Of a stretch of 64,000 nucleotides of DNA, positions 11,046-24,879 are shown piece after piece. The translations under genes and the position numbers were made by a program. The notes under the pieces are model-generated. The model worked only from the letters and a program-made list of their open reading frames with translations, made no database searches and was not told where the DNA came from. The stretch covers positions 502,691 through 566,690 of the forward strand of contig NW_003101679.1 of NCBI RefSeq assembly GCF_000003855.2. The letters are read 5' to 3'. Every line of letters starts with the position of its first letter. The first letter of the stretch is position 1. The DNA comes from Blastomyces gilchristii SLH14081. Lineage: Eukaryota; Ascomycota; Eurotiomycetes; Onygenales; Ajellomycetaceae.

Positions 11046-11290
11046 AGTAAAACACATTATAAAATATGATCAGAACTTGTTTTTCTAATAATTATTAGAA
11101 TATATTACTATAAATAACATATCTTCTTTATCTTCTTATACATTCTTAACTCTTTTCTTCTCAGCAGATATCTGATTGTGTTTTCTGATATAATTTTATA
11201 TAGAAGTAAATACTGATTATTTTTATTCATATAAAATCTTTATATATTAACAGATCTGTATTCACGGATAATAGTAAATATCTTAATATT

Positions 11291-11823
11291 TGTAATGTGA
11301 CAGAACTGAAGCGGTGGCTAGTCAGTGATGTCATGTAGAGATAGTTATTTAAGAAGCTGTATAAGTGAGCTTGACTATCTTACTTAAATAGTGAGCTTGT
11401 AGACTACAGAGTTATCATGAGAATATCACAGATATAATACTTAGTATACTAAGAAGATTATATAAGATATACAGTAACTCTTGTCTATATTTCAGTAGAA
11501 GAAAAATGAATCACTGACTTCTTTAATGAGAAGTCAGTATCTAGCTATTCTATATAGATAATGAGTGAATACTCTTCTCTTATTTCATAAGTAAGAATAG
11601 CTGAAGTGATATCTCAGTGATGTCTTATTATCAAGAAAGAGTAATCTGCTGATCTTGTATAGAAGCAGAGTTTTTATATTTATTAATTAAATCTTTCTAT
11701 AATACATCTGAATAATATTATAGAGTGGTTGAAAACCAGTTTGAACAGGATGAAATCATTCATATGAAAGCAATGAGCTGTGTGAAATCACAGCAGGGCC
11801 TTGACACAGCTGAGAGTGTGACA
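11291..11823 (-). repeat. G1-b 3' LTR
   Basis: 533 bp, TGT...ACA ends, same length as the 5' LTR at 25894. The outer edge near 11291 is less mutated than the matching inner edge of the 5' LTR. Confidence 0.88.
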
Positions 11824-11899
11824 ATACCCTTCTCTTTAAGGGCATAGTCTTGATACTCTTAAGATTATCAGATTAGAAATTATCTTTGTTGTATAGCAA

Positions 11900-12860
11900 C
11901 AGTTATTAACTGATTTAACAGTGTATGTGCTGTGTGTGATACAAAGAAATAGATGAGTTTTTCTGCTGACTGTGTAGGTCTTCCTTTTCCCATCTTCATT
12001 CAAACCAAATGTGTGATAAGTGGGTTCCTTATATATCAATTTGAAATATGGAAAATGTAGTTAATAAGTGACTTGCAGATCTCTCATCATATTCTATTCT
12101 ACATATGAAATTCCCTGCAAAAGTGGTGTGTTTTAGGGACAAAGCTAACAGTAGTGGCAGGATTTTTTGAAAAGATCTCTTCTCTTATAAAACATTTTTC
12201 TTTCCCTTCCCTCAATTGCAACAGTGAGTGCATGGGAGTATTATCCTTGAAGAATAATAAAGGGCTTATTCTGACATTTTCTAGTGAGTAAATGTCTTTG
12301 TGGTGCCGGCTGCGGCCTCTGTGGCTGCTAAGAAAGCTTGGTTGGAGGTGGAGGCAGCGGCGTCGACGGACCGCGGGAGCCCCGCTTCCAATTGCCACAC
12401 CTCCTCCTCCTCCTCCCTCCTGCTTTCTCTTTGCGGGCCGCGGCGGTAAGCCGCCGGGCCTTGCAGTGGGGGGGTCGTCCTTTTTCTGCCGGGCCGGTTC
12501 CGCCCGGGTCCGGTCCTTCCCCCTGGCCCCCCCCCGCCGCCGTTTGCCCCCGAAAAAACGACTTCTGGCTCCCCTGTAAAGTATTACCCCCAAAGGAAGG
12601 GCGTCGGGTCGGCTTCTGAAAAGGGGGCCCGGGTCCCCCAAGCAGACCAGAGGGAGGGGCCTCGGAGCCTCCAAAGCATTGGCAGATTCCATCAAAGGCT
12701 GAGGAGGTCCCCCTTGCTCATCTGCAAAAGGAGGTAAAAGCGTGGATCTCTGAGATGGAAAAACACCTCAGGATGGCTGACTCTAAGAAGGGGTCAGCCA
12801 GTGTCACTGTTGAAAGTGCTGTGAAGATCAATTACTGATTGAAGAGAATCTCACTTCAGT
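11900..12860. other. Island without RIP signature, GC-rich core, inside G1-b
   Basis: The core at about 12299-12720 is GC-rich, full of CpG and with C and G homopolymers, unlike all surrounding DNA. The flanks to about 11900 and 12860 are AT-rich but keep CC and GG. The plus strand reads PKHWQIPSKAEEVPLAHLQK and continues as a charged, helix-like stretch to a stop at about 12836; further upstream the frame shifts. A 198-codon minus-strand frame (12099-12695) is also open, but its Arg/Gly/Pro-rich content looks like GC bias. I recognise no family. It may be a single-copy segment carried by this element. Confidence 0.5.
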
Positions 12861-12965
12861 TGAAGCAGATGATTAAGATACTTTGTAAGTTGATAAGTTA
12901 ACACTTTCAGCATCTCTCATGTTCTTCTGCAGCATGCTTCTCTGCAGCACTGCAGCACTAACTTC

Positions 12966-13905
12966 TCAGCAGACAAAGATGCTGATGCTGAAGACTTCAA
13001 CAGTAAAGAATGAGTTTGATGAGAATGTGATTATTGATAAGTAGGTTCTGATCTCTCTTTTTACTTTTTCAGCAGACTGCAGCTCTACTAGAATAGTAGC
13101 AGTCTGTGAATCAATAATATTAATCTTTTTTATTGATTTCAAATATCTCTTTTCTCTAACTGCTTCAGGAATTTTATACTTGTATAGTTTTATTAAACTT
13201 CTAAAAAATCCTTTGAGAGAAAATAGAAGAAGAGTGCTACAGAGCTTATAAGACACTGACTTATCACTATGAAATTATCTCTAAAAAAATTCTTTAAGAA
13301 AAATGAGAAGTCTTAAGCAGTATTTCTTATTCAATATCTCTGATATATAACAGAGTAGTCTCTACTAGTTATCTTATAACTTACAATCTCTTTCTCAGTA
13401 TTTTTCAAATACTTAAGCAGTTTTTATAAATTCTCTGATAATAAATAATCTTCTCATTTCACAAGATATTAAAGCTTATTATAATATATTCACTTATTCA
13501 ATATTTTCTTTATAAGATATTCAGTATCACTCTTAATCTTAATATTATTCAGCTGAGACAGCTCTGCTCTGAGATATTATTTATAAAGCTTTAAATAGAA
13601 AATGTGAAAAATAGAATAAATTGATTTCAATTCTGTGAGTAATTTCAACTTATATATCTGCTTATTTATTACTCTTATTACTGAGAAAGATTTTAGTTAT
13701 CACTTACTAAGCTTCTTACACAGTCTTATTATCTTAATATTCTTTGTTAAAAGTAGTACTTAATTCTCTATTAAAAACTTCATTGAAAGATGTTTTCAAT
13801 TATAGTATTTTATCTATTACTTCTGAGTATAACAGATACTTTTCACTGTCTTCTTATAAATTTTATTCAAAAGTTTCAATCTTACTTTTACTTCTAATAC
13901 TGAGA
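12966..13905 (-). pseudogene. G1-b 3' internal region, degenerate end of pol
   Basis: Mutated internal sequence between the LINE-A insertion and the island. A 96-codon minus frame at 12966-13256 (containing KRYLKSIKKINIIDSQTATI) is open but unrecognised. The rest would be the integrase C-terminal part by position; similarity is too weak to define domains. Confidence 0.4.
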
Positions 13906-14292
13906 GATACTCTGTTCTCTTTTATTATTATTATTATTCTTCAATTATAGATGTATGCAGTCAGAGACTATGACATCTATCTGAGAACTTTTAGTTCTCA
14001 GGGTTTTTCCTATATCTGTAAAGTTAACTATTATACATTCATCAATTTCAGATATGCAAAATCAGAAAATTTCAGCTCAGAATATAAAAACTGTTTACAA
14101 ATTGCAGTGTTTTAACATCTTCTGATACTTTGAAATCATTTGACAATATCATGACAAAGGAAAAGAGAACACAGTCTTAAAGATAGACACATTAAATAGA
14201 TAGACAGAAAGGAATTGAAAGAAAAAGATAAAGTAAAGAAAGACTGTAACAAAACAAATTATTAAAAGATAGTAAATAGCTGTTTCAACAGA

Positions 14293-17200
14293 CTATATCT
14301 GGTTGATCTCCTCCTCTTCATATTCAGATAATTCTGAATTTAGCCATTTTCTTGTAGCTGCTTGAGTTTCTGATAGAAAGTCTATTAAGTATTTAATTCC
14401 TGTCTCAGTTGAGAATAAGAATCTTATATTTAATTGATTTAGATCATACTTCTCTTTCAATCTGGCTCTGAGACTATTATATAATGCACAGTGCATTATA
14501 ATATGCTCAGAATTCTCATTTGTATTGTAGAATGAGCATTCTATTGAGTCAAATCTATCATCAAATCTTTGTATATAAGATTTGAAATAGCCATGTCCTA
14601 GTTTCAGCTGTATTATAGATGAGAATATTTTCTTTTTACATTTAATTGAACAAGATTTCCACTTGGGTTTTATTTCAAATCTTGAATAATGTATACTCTT
14701 CTTTTGTTTCTGCCAGCTTTCATTTCACTTGTCTAAACAAGATTCATTTATTTTTCTCTTTATAAAAGACCAGGACACAATTTTTTGAATAGATCTGCTT
14801 AATTCTGCACCCTTTTTTGCAGCTGAATCAGCCAATTCATTGTCATGAATATTCATATGAGCAGGAACTCAGTGCAGATGAATTATCAGCTTTGATATTC
14901 TTCTCTTTTGAATTTTTAAAACAGAGTTTAAGATCAGTTCAAGATTCATTTGATCATTATAAATCTGACTATTTCTAAGTCTTTTTAAAGCAGCTTGACT
15001 ATCAGAGAATATCCATGCCTCTTTCAAACAATTTCCTCTTTTATGAGATTTTATTTCAATGAGTTTGAAAGCTTTCACTATTGCAAATAGTTCAGCATCA
15101 AAGACTTCAGATTCACAGCCTAGATTTCAGAAATCTGAGATAAAATTGATATTATCTTCAGTATAAGCAATGCCTGCGCCTAATCTATTCAAATTCTCAT
15201 TTTTTGAGTCATCTGAATAAATCAGAATAGAGTCTTTTATATTGATTGTAGAAATTCTCTTCAAATGCTGTTCATATTCTTTCTCTTTTAATAGTTCACT
15301 TATTTATAAGTCTATAAGAGATTCAAGCTTTTCTCTTCAGAGAGATAACTTCTCATGATCAACTTTTTCAATATTTAAAGAAGAAAATTGATTTTTAATC
15401 AGAGAGCATAGTCTGTACAGTTGAGAAGACATTTTCTTTGAAGAATTATTTTCATTCTAATCAAGAAATCTATTTCAATCTAGTTCATTTTCAGAGTTAA
15501 TTGATGAAAATGAAGAAGAGACTCTTTCTCTGATTATATAATTTGAGCTTATCTTTACAACTCTCAGAGTATAGTTCATACAGGCCTTTTCAAATCTAAT
15601 AGCAGGAGGAGGAATTGAAGCTTCAATTTCCATTGCTTTAATAGGAGATGATTTGAATGCTTTCAGAATTCTTCTCAAGGCTCTGTTTTGCAGACTTTGA
15701 AAGAGTTCAGTGAAATTCCCTTGATTATTTCATCAAACTTGAACTTCATAATCAGCTACTGATGTAATACAGACTATATATAACTGTCTCATAGTCTGGA
15801 AGAATAGATCTCTCTCTGTATTTGATAGTCTGATTATGTTGTTCAATAGTCTTTCTGCCTTGACAGTTCTTTGTTGAATGTGATATTTAAAATTCAACTT
15901 GGAGTTTAATCATACTTCTAATCATTTGACATTTACACTGGGTTTAATCTCTCTATTTAAAAGAGTTAGAGATAGTTCTTTCTCATTGAATCTAGAAAAG
16001 AAATGAATTAACTCAGTTTTATTCATATTAAATTGAATTTGATTGATATCTGCTCTAACAAAGATTTTCTTTACAGCTTCTTCAATTACTTTCAAATTCT
16101 CTTTGATAGTTTTTGAGCTGTAGACTAGACCAATATCATTCATATAACTCAGAGATTGCACTATTCTCATATTTCTATTTTTGAATAGATATGCAGTGTA
16201 TATTGCAAATAAAATGAGTGAGATTGAAGATTTCTGTGATACTTCTATTTTTATCTCAGTCTTGTCTTATTTCATGTCATCAAAGAAGAGTTGTATAATT
16301 CTTTTAGATATAAAACAGTTAACTCATTTTATTAGAGAAAGTGGCAGTTTTAATATCTTCAATGTCTGAATTAACTTTGACTTTGAAACATAATCAAATG
16401 CTTCTTTTATATCAATAAAAACTGCAGTTGAGACCAGACTCTCATGCTTTGCTATTTAAATATCATGAATAACTGAGAGAACAGTGTCAATTGCAGAACA
16501 CTGTTTTCTATCTCTCATTTATTCACTGAATAAAAGAGAATCACTTATAGAGCTTATAAAAGATAGTTAAGTAGCTATTATCTTTTCTAAAACCTTTTCT
16601 AGGCAGTTCAATAGAGATATTACTCTATATGACTTAGGAATTGAAGTTTTTCTATTAGGTTTTGCAAGAATCACTTCAGTGACTTCTCTTCAGCATTCAG
16701 AATAATATTCATTTTTCAAGAGATTGAAAAAGAGCTCAAAATATTCATTCTTTAAGTAGAAATATATATTTTGAATAATCAAGTGATTAATTGAATCAGG
16801 ACCTGCAGCAGTTTTAACAGAACTTGAGAAGATAGCTGACTCTAATTCATCTTGTGTAAGATCAGATTGTTCTCAGTCATTTTCATCAATGTAGTTGAGA
16901 AGTGATATATTCTCTTTCTCTGAATCTGAATCTGAATCTGATGAGTTCTGAAAGAGAATTCTCATAAAAGCTTGACATTTTTTCTCAAAAGAGTTTGCTG
17001 TATATGATTCATTCTAAAACTTATATTCTAAGACTGGAAGTTTTGCTACACTTCTTGTTTTAGTATAGTTAAAAGCTTTAAAAACTTTCTTTTCTTATGC
17101 TTCTTCAAGAAATTTATTCCAGCAGTCTGTTTTAGCTCTTTTAATATCTGAAACATATTCATTTCTGACAGCTTTGAACTCTTTATCAGATATTATATCA

Positions 17201-18255
17201 TTCTTTCAATCTCTTCTAGCAGTAGCTAATTCTTTTCTTTTAGATGAGATATTCTCATTTTATCAAGGTTTTAAATACTCAGAAGATTTTCTCTTTGAAA
17301 TATTATCTTTAACACTTGTTAGAATAATAGATGTAATAAGCTTCACTCTATTCTCAAGCATTTCATTTGAGATATCTTGATCAGAATTCCAATATAGCTC
17401 ATTCTGTCTTTCAGATTTTAACAGTTTTATGCTTTTTTCAACTGCTTTTCAATCAGCTTTTTCAAAGTTATACTGATTAGAGAGAAGAGGATTTTCACTC
17501 ATTTATTTTTCACTCAGTTTAATATCAAATTGAATAATCTCATGATCTGATTCTGATGTCTCATTTGAATCAATAAATCAGTTTACAAGTCTTCTTTTCA
17601 TTAGATTTTGTGATATGAAGATTAGATCTATAATAGATTTCTGTTTCATATCTTTTCTAAAGAATGTTTGTTGATCAGACTTATTAACCAAATCTATTGA
17701 ATGCTCAAAGATTCATTCAATCAGATTATCAGCTCTCACTGCTCTCTTATATTCTGAATTTCATCAGAGATGATGTGCATTGAAATCTCCTGCAATTATA
17801 GAGTTTCTTAATGAAGTTATGTTTAGAAATCCTCTATCAATTGTTCAGATATTGTTATTTTCCTTCAATGACTTTTTGTTATAGATATTTATGAGCTGTA
17901 TAGTATCAAACTTATTTTCTTTATCTATAATATCACTCATCAGAATATCAGGGTCAGACATAATATCAAATCTTAGATTAAATTAATATCTTGATCTCTT
18001 TCTTTTATAGATCACTACTCTTGACTTTATCTCAGACTTTTGAGGTAGAAAGTAGTAGTAGCTTGAATGAGAAATGATGTAATTTTGCTCAGTATTAAAA
18101 TTCAGTTTCTGAAGTAGTATAAAATCAACTTTTTATTCAAATACAATTTGAAGACAAGAATAAATACAATTTGAGTTTCTATTCACATTATTTTGAATAA
18201 ATGTGATTTTTGAAGAGTTTTTAAACTTTTTTTGTTGTTTTTGTTGTATATTCAT
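14293..18255 (-). pseudogene. LINE-A ORF2: endonuclease, reverse transcriptase, RNase H
   Basis: From the ATG at 18255 (MNIQQKQQKKFK) to the stop at 14293 the span is exactly 1321 codons in one frame, broken by many stops explained by C-to-T or G-to-A changes. The endonuclease part (about 18200-17450) shows GDFNAHH, a TFFR...IIDLIF block and SDH. The RT catalytic box is decayed to SYMNDIGLVYSS at about 16150 (the first Asp of the expected YxDD is Asn here). RNase H (about 15250-14800) shows IFSDSQAALKRL and, further on, PAHMNIHDNELADSAAKKGA. A C-terminal zinc motif reads CSFYNTNENSEHIIMHC at about 14540-14480. It is not functional. Confidence 0.85.
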
Positions 18256-18299
18256 ACTAAAAGAGAGTAGAGATAGAGTAGGATCTAGTCACTATTATC

Positions 18300-19886
18300 A
18301 GATAGTAGATTATAACTATTTTGAAAAGTAGGGATCTCAACTGCTTGCATTATATCTAGTTTATCACCAGAGTCATTTCTCAATTCTCTAATCTTAACAG
18401 GAGTTTGAGGATTCAAATTCTGTTTACATTTAGCTGAAGAATTGAAGTTTGAAGATTTAGATAGTTGAGAGTTTCTTCTTTTTGAGCTTACAGTTATAAG
18501 TCTACTGGCTTGACTCTTCTCTTCAGTTCTAGATTAACTTTGAGCTTCATCTTTTCTCCAGTTCTTTTGAGTTCTAGGAGCAAATATACATTCTTTTGAG
18601 CTAGATGCATGTTTTTCTTTGCAATTAGAGCACTTAAGCAGAGTGTATTAACATATTTCATCTCTTTTTGAGCATGTTTCACATTTATACTCACTAGTTT
18701 TATAATCTCTGGCACAGAATGCACATTTTAAGTCTCTAAAATATAAGATTACAAAGTATTCATATCTTTGACAGTTTGAACACTATGTTTGAGCTTTGAG
18801 ATTCATTCTTGAGTCTTTGTATTCATGAACTCTCATTTTCAAATCTGCTACTCTTACTTCAGAGATCTTTGACTGTTCAAGTGTTTTTATATATACTAAA
18901 ACAGAGGCATTTCTCCTGCTTTGTCTGAACTCAATTGAATTTAATCATACAGGCTTCTTTCTCAGTTGAATAGAGTTGTATTCTTTCAATTCATTTTTGA
19001 GAAGTAGCATTCCTTCTTCACAGTCAAAAATTTCAACTGAAATATCATGAAGAATGAATTTGTCTCACTTTTCATCTCTCTCAGATAGAATTATTGTGTT
19101 TAGCAAAGATTCTACTGCTGACTTTCAGAGATTCTCATTCTGAATAAGGAATTCAGCACTGAATTCAGACATTGTAGTCAGAATAATGAAGTTTTCAAAG
19201 AATAATAACTCAATTGAAGCTATAACTGATTTTTAAACTTCAATATCAGTCATCAACTGAGAAAAGAACTGCTGATTAATTTCATTTCTAATTCTGAAAA
19301 TGAGATTTGAGTTTAGCTTGTTTCTTTGCAGAATGTTCTGATTTGAGACTTTGAGAATAAGTCTTCTATTTCTGAAGATTTAGAAGTTTTTCTCTTTTTA
19401 CATTTTCTTTTTCACTTTTCTATGAATAGAGATATGAGCAGTATTCTTCTCAGTTTTCTCAGGATTTTGAGCAGATTTTGAGATAGCAGGTTTAGAGATA
19501 GCAGATTCAGCTGTTTGAGCATATGTTTTCTTCTGATTCAAAGAAGAAGAAGAAGTAGGAAAAAAAGAAGAAGAGTAAGATGAAGAGTCAGTAATTATAT
19601 AAGGAATTTTCAATGTTTTTTAAACTTTGTTTGAGATTTCAAGTTTGAACTTGATCATCTTCTATAGTTGTCTAGTCTGAGTATGAAGAATTAACAGAAC
19701 TTCTTCATTCATCTCACTCAGACACTACTTTCTAAGAATCTTACTTACTTTTTCAAGTTTCTGTATTTCAAGAACTTGTTATTTCTCTATTTCTTCTTTC
19801 TTTCTTTTCTTCAGAATTTCAATCTCAGGAATAGCATTTGAGAAAGCATCTTTTTTCATATCAACTGAGTGTATTTTTAAACTCAT
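18300..19886 (-). pseudogene. LINE-A ORF1, gag-like with zinc knuckles
   Basis: Starts at 19886 (MSLKIHSVDMKKDAF), with the same start in LINE-B at 44644. The N-terminal part is charged, probably coiled coil, followed by a Ser/Thr/Lys-rich linker (TYAQTAESAISKPAISKSAQ). The C-terminal end has Cys clusters (CAFCARDYKTSEYKC, then KCSNCKEKHASSSKEC) at about 18735-18570, as in nucleic-acid-binding ORF1 proteins of I/Tad LINEs. Stop codons interrupt it. The end is approximate. Confidence 0.7.
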
Positions 19887-20884
19887 TGTTCTCACTCAAT
19901 GAAAAGTTGATCAGACTGTTTCAATTGAGATATTTCTAAGTCTGTTTTCAATTGAAAAGTTGATCAGACTGTTTCAAAAGAAGAATAGAAGACTTTTGTG
20001 TATAAAACACCTGATTTTTTTCACACTAGTTCAGTAACTAGATTAGATTTTTGAAGAGAATCTAATAAACTAAAATTGATTTTTGAGATAAATCAATAAA
20101 ATCTTTACAATCTCTTTCTTGAGATACAGTGAGGAAGAGTATGATATCAATTGATAATGAATCAGATGATATGACAGTTTTTGAGAGAAAAACTGACAAA
20201 AAATAAATTAATTTTTTGCAGAGAAATTGATTAAAACTATTCAATTTTATTCTAAATCATTCAATTCTTCTCACACAACAAGTGTGCAACTCAAATCAGT
20301 TAATAAAGAGTGTAAAAAAGAATTAAGTATTAATGAAAGCTCTTCAGTCACTGAAAAAGTAATTCTTACTTAAAAGAATATGAAATTATGATAGAAAACA
20401 GCTCTGTTTTTTATTCTTTATAAGAATATTGTGTAAAACTCAGAGAAAAACACCTTACTTTTTCAAGAGAAGTAAAAAACTATTTCTAAGATCTTTTTTT
20501 TTGCATTAACTGCTGCAGAAGAATGAGATAGAAACTGCTAAGATATGCACTACTGTATACTCTCTATCAAGACTTTCCCTCTTCAGAGTCTTGATATTAT
20601 AGAGAATATAAGTCTGTTTCTATATAATAATATAAATATTGTCAGCAGGATGTAGAGGAACTGGTTATTTATATCTCAAAATAAAAGACTTTATCAATGA
20701 TTATATTAATATAGAGTTAATTCTTAAATTCAATAGAAACCTAGTGTTGCTGTTCTCAATCTCTTGCAGAATCTATTGAATATTGAGATATTAAAACTAG
20801 ATTTAATATATCTCACTGTGCAGGGATCAAAGGCTCAGTCAGATCTTGAGATATACTGATTTTATAGTTGTTAATGTGCTGTTG

Positions 20885-21524
20885 ACTCATTGTTCACTGA
20901 TTATGTATTGAATGCTGTTGCTGAGGTATCTTTTTGTATTATTCTGTCAGGGATGGGCCAGATTGAGAGGGGTAGTACAAGGGTGAGACTTGGTGTTGAA
21001 GTCTAGATACACTGATGACAGACTGTGGAGATTGCACTTCAGAAGAGTTCATTGATTATATGCTTGATATTATCACTGAGGTATCTTTTTGTATTTTTCT
21101 GCTGGGGATGGGCCAGATTGGGAAGGGCGGTATGAGGGTGGGACTTGGCATTGATGTTTTGAAACATCAAAGGTGAACAGGGTTTTCGCGGAGGTTGCTT
21201 CTCAGATATCTCCACAATTACAGATCAGGGATCTTCCAAAATCAAGAAGATTGGTGCATATGGCTATGTCTCTTCACCTTACAATTTGTATGGCACTTTG
21301 GCCCGGGGTTGTGGTGTGGTAGGGGTGAACGGGGGATAATCCCACACGGGAGTTTTGAACAATGTCTAGTTCACGTTTGGCTGGATATCTCCACCACCAC
21401 ACGGGGTATGCGGTCGGCGATGGGGTCCAAATGCTCGTATGATCGAGGGCTTTTCGATGGATCTATCGGCGGGTTCTTATTCGAAAAATCGAGCGAGTTC
21501 GTGGTGGGGCGGTTGCTCCCTTGA
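20885..21524 (-). promoter_or_regulatory. LINE-A 5' region with two tandem monomers and unmutated 5' end
   Basis: Two related units of about 150 bp at roughly 20885-21030 and 21031-21190 share GATGGGCCAGATTG and GAGGTATCTTTTTGTATT. The segment 21120-21524 keeps CpG and GG/CC. LINE-B has three such units, so the number varies between copies. By analogy with L1 promoters they may be promoter monomers. Confidence 0.55.
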
Positions 21525-21548
21525 TAGTTCTTTGATACTCTGTTCTCT

Positions 21549-24500
21549 ATATCTGTTTAATATCCTGACTATCTATTCTCTTCTTTAAAATATCATCTAT
21601 GATATTACTGAGTAATGAAGAATTATATTTATAATAAGTATAGAAAGAAAATATCTTTAAGATTACATTCTTTGCATTATTATATATAAATTCAGTGATT
21701 AGAAGATGTTTGAGTCAATTATTCTAATAATATAAATAGAACACTTGAAGATACTATTCTAGTGTTTAATTCTAATATTCAGTCTGATTATCTGTCTGCA
21801 GATGAAATACAGTACTAAGAAGATATCTTATTATAAGATAATAGTAAAAAGCTGATTAGTATTTGCTGATAAAGAGAGATTCTTAATCTGTTATTAATAA
21901 TTTCAGAGTATTATAATTATGAATAATAATATCTAAAAAAAGATCAGTTAATTCAGAGGCTTTAATCTTTTTATAAGTAGAGATATATCTGATTATCTTT
22001 ATAAAGTAGTTAATAATGATTAAAATTAAGTTATATTCTTTGACTCTTGTTGACTTCAGTAGATTAATTATAAAATTCATTAATAAATTCTGTTATAAGC
22101 TTTTTAAAACAGACAGTGATATTAACTTACTGTATTACTTATATCACAGAATCTTTATTCTTTAACAGATATTATAAGTCTTAATATACTCTTTGACATC
22201 TGTTCAGAGCTTATTTTAAATATATTTATATTTTAGAAGCTTCTTAGTCTTCTCTAATCTAAAGTGCTCTGTATAGAGATCATTATAATGAATTTTTAAT
22301 AACTTCTAACACACTACTCTACTATAAGAAATAAAGACTGAATTATTCAGCAGTAGAAGTTTATATTCTTCTAGTTATCAGTGACTTGATTTCTTAGCAG
22401 CACTGCTCTGCTCAGAGTCTATCTCTTTCAAGTTTAAATCAGATTCTTTCTTCTTTAACTTCTGAATTTAAGCTGTAGTAGAGATATTTCTCTTCTGTAA
22501 CTTATTAATGAATTTCAAAAGTAGTCAGATTAAAAGATTGTAGATTATTTGATTCTTTATTAATTTAATAATTGTAAGATATAATATAAGAAGCTTATAA
22601 TCTTCAGTATTAGTTCTCTGCAAGAATTCAGATTTTCTTTCATCTTCTATACTGAATTATACAGCTGTCTTATCAGCACTGTTTCTAAGCTTCAGAGAAT
22701 TTTAATTCTCTGCAGTCAGCTTCTTCTACAGTGATGACAGAGATTCTTTTATAGAATTCTTCTCTGTATTAACAATATTATAATCAGGTTATTTAAACAG
22801 TGTATTGATGAGATTAAGTCAATCTAAACAGTATCAGATATAGAAATTATACTCTGAAAGTAGCTCTGCTCACCTGACTTAACATTCTGTCACACTCTTT
22901 GTTATTAAGAAGTAATATAGATTTATATAATCAGTGAGAACTTATACTGAGTACTTACTACTCTGAAGATAATATTATCAGATTTTAAAGAATTTGATAA
23001 TTACTAACATCTTCTAATTATAAATATCATATCTTCTCTGTATAAGTGATAACTTCTTGAAGAAGAAGATCACTGATCTTCATTCACAGTTTTTTATAGA
23101 CTTTATAAAAAAGTCTTCTCTTACAGATAATTCATTATCTATATCTTCAAAGATAATTATTCTCTGATTCTTTCAACATTGAAAGATCTTCAGTGTCAAC
23201 TATAAAAAGATTTCACAGACTTCATTCTCAGATATATCAGTCTCACACTAACTAAGTAAGTCAGAGTTAAAGTGATTCAGTATTATAATATCTGTAAAAG
23301 CTTATTTCAATTCTATAAACATCTGTACAGTGTCTTAAGTGAGAATAAACAGTTTTATTTTTCTATCTTTCATACTTCTCTTTAACAGATCTGTAAGAGA
23401 GACAGTAATCTATAAATATGTATAGATAAATCATCTGTAGAAATTTATAAATTCTAGAAACATCTGTATCTCATGATATGTCTGCAGTGCTGACTAGTTC
23501 TCAATAACAGAGATCTAACTTCTATTCATTGAAATATCATTCATCTTAATAATATAATCTAAGAAATCAATCTTCTGTATGTAGAATGAGCATTTTTCAG
23601 TGTTTGTATAGAGTTAATACAGTCTCAAGTAACTCAATACTTCTTAAATATGAGTATTATATTCTTTCTCCGTTTTTAAGAAGATTAGAATATTATTTAA
23701 GTATACTATGCAGAAGACATTGATAAGACCTTACAGTATCTCATTTATATAGATCTGAAAGATGACTGAAGCATTACAAAGATTAAAAGATAAAACAAGA
23801 TATTTAAAATTGCTATACTTAATATGAAAAGTCATTTTTCAAACATTGTCTTTATTAACTCTGATTCTATAATAGATATTCTGTATATTAATCTTTAAGA
23901 ATATCTTTACTTTAGATAATCAATCAATCATCTTATTAATTAATAATAGTGAATAGTAATTCTTAACTGTCATCTTATTAAAATCTCTGTAGTCTACATA
24001 TAGACATAGTCTATTATTCTTCTTAAGTATAAAGAGTATAGATGTCTCTGTCAGACTTTTTAATAAGTATATTCAGTTCTTCAATTGTACTTTCTTAAGA
24101 TATTTATACAGAATATTCAATTTCTTTATAAACAAGTTGTAAAGAGACTCATACAGCATTATTACACTGTCTTTAAGACAAATCTTATATTATATCTTGA
24201 TATCAGAAAACTTCACTGCTTCTCTTTCTGAAAAGATATTCTTATAATCTGTAAAGAGATATTATATACATCTATCTTTAATAACAGATACTGCTGCTAA
24301 TCTTGCAGTGAGAGTGATAACTTCTTTATCTATTCTCAAGTCTTAATCATCTGCTATATAGTATATTGACTCTATCTTTTTATCAAGATTCTTTCAATGA
24401 AACTCTTAAGATTTCTCTATCACTGTCTCTTTATTAGTGAGATAGTACTGTTATATCTGAGTGACTCAGTTAATAAGAGAATTGTTTTCTCTCAATTACA

Positions 24501-24860
24501 GAAGATTTAGAATGACATTCTTATCTATAATATTAATAGTGTGAAGAAGCAGACTGCTCTTCTTAAAGATTTCTTCTAAGTCTGTGACTACATACTTCAC
24601 TTGAATTATGTTAAAATGATGATACTTTGTTTCATTAGTAAATTTCATATGATCTGACAGATCTATCTTCTTTTAACTCTTCATTAAAGAAAAGAAATAG
24701 AATATGAAGTTAATATTCACTTCAGAATCAAGTAGATATCTCACTGATATCTTCTTATTCAGAGTATTCATTATAATCATAATATGAACTTAAAGATATA
24801 AGAATTATTAATTCTTTATTTCTTTCTCTTCTTTATCTTTCACAGATATATTTATCAGAA
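21549..24860 (-). pseudogene. G1-b pol: RT, RNase H, integrase
   Basis: Minus-strand Gypsy pol, heavily mutated. RT shows LYVDYRDFNKMTVKNYY at about 24010-23960 and YLNNILIF (from the YLDD box) at about 23710-23690. The integrase core reads IINYFIKIIRYISTYKKIKA at about 22030-21970. Domain order RT, RNase H, integrase is that of Ty3/Gypsy. Confidence 0.75.
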
Positions 24861-24879
24861 GAGAAGTGAACTTTAAGAA

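Larger units (their letters stand above)
13921..21533 (-). mobile_element. LINE-A, full-length non-LTR retrotransposon (Tad/I-like)
   Basis: 7.6 kb inserted in G1-b with the perfect 15-bp duplication GATACTCTGTTCTCT (13906-13920 and 21534-21548). The 3' end on the minus strand is a TAA repeat (13921-13940). It has a 5' region of about 1.6 kb, ORF1 and ORF2. The order of gag-like ORF1 with zinc knuckles, then apurinic-type endonuclease, RT and RNase H, fits the Tad/I group. LINE-B and LINE-C belong to the same family. Confidence 0.93.

Noticed and set aside
12099..12695. 198-residue minus-strand protein gene
   Set aside because: Arg/Gly/Pro-rich translation of a GC-rich island, open on both strands, no start context or domain.
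21195..21524. 109-residue plus-strand gene in a GC-rich stretch
   Set aside because: It lies in the 5' region of LINE-A on the wrong strand, and the matching LINE-B segment (34655-34930) does not keep the frame.
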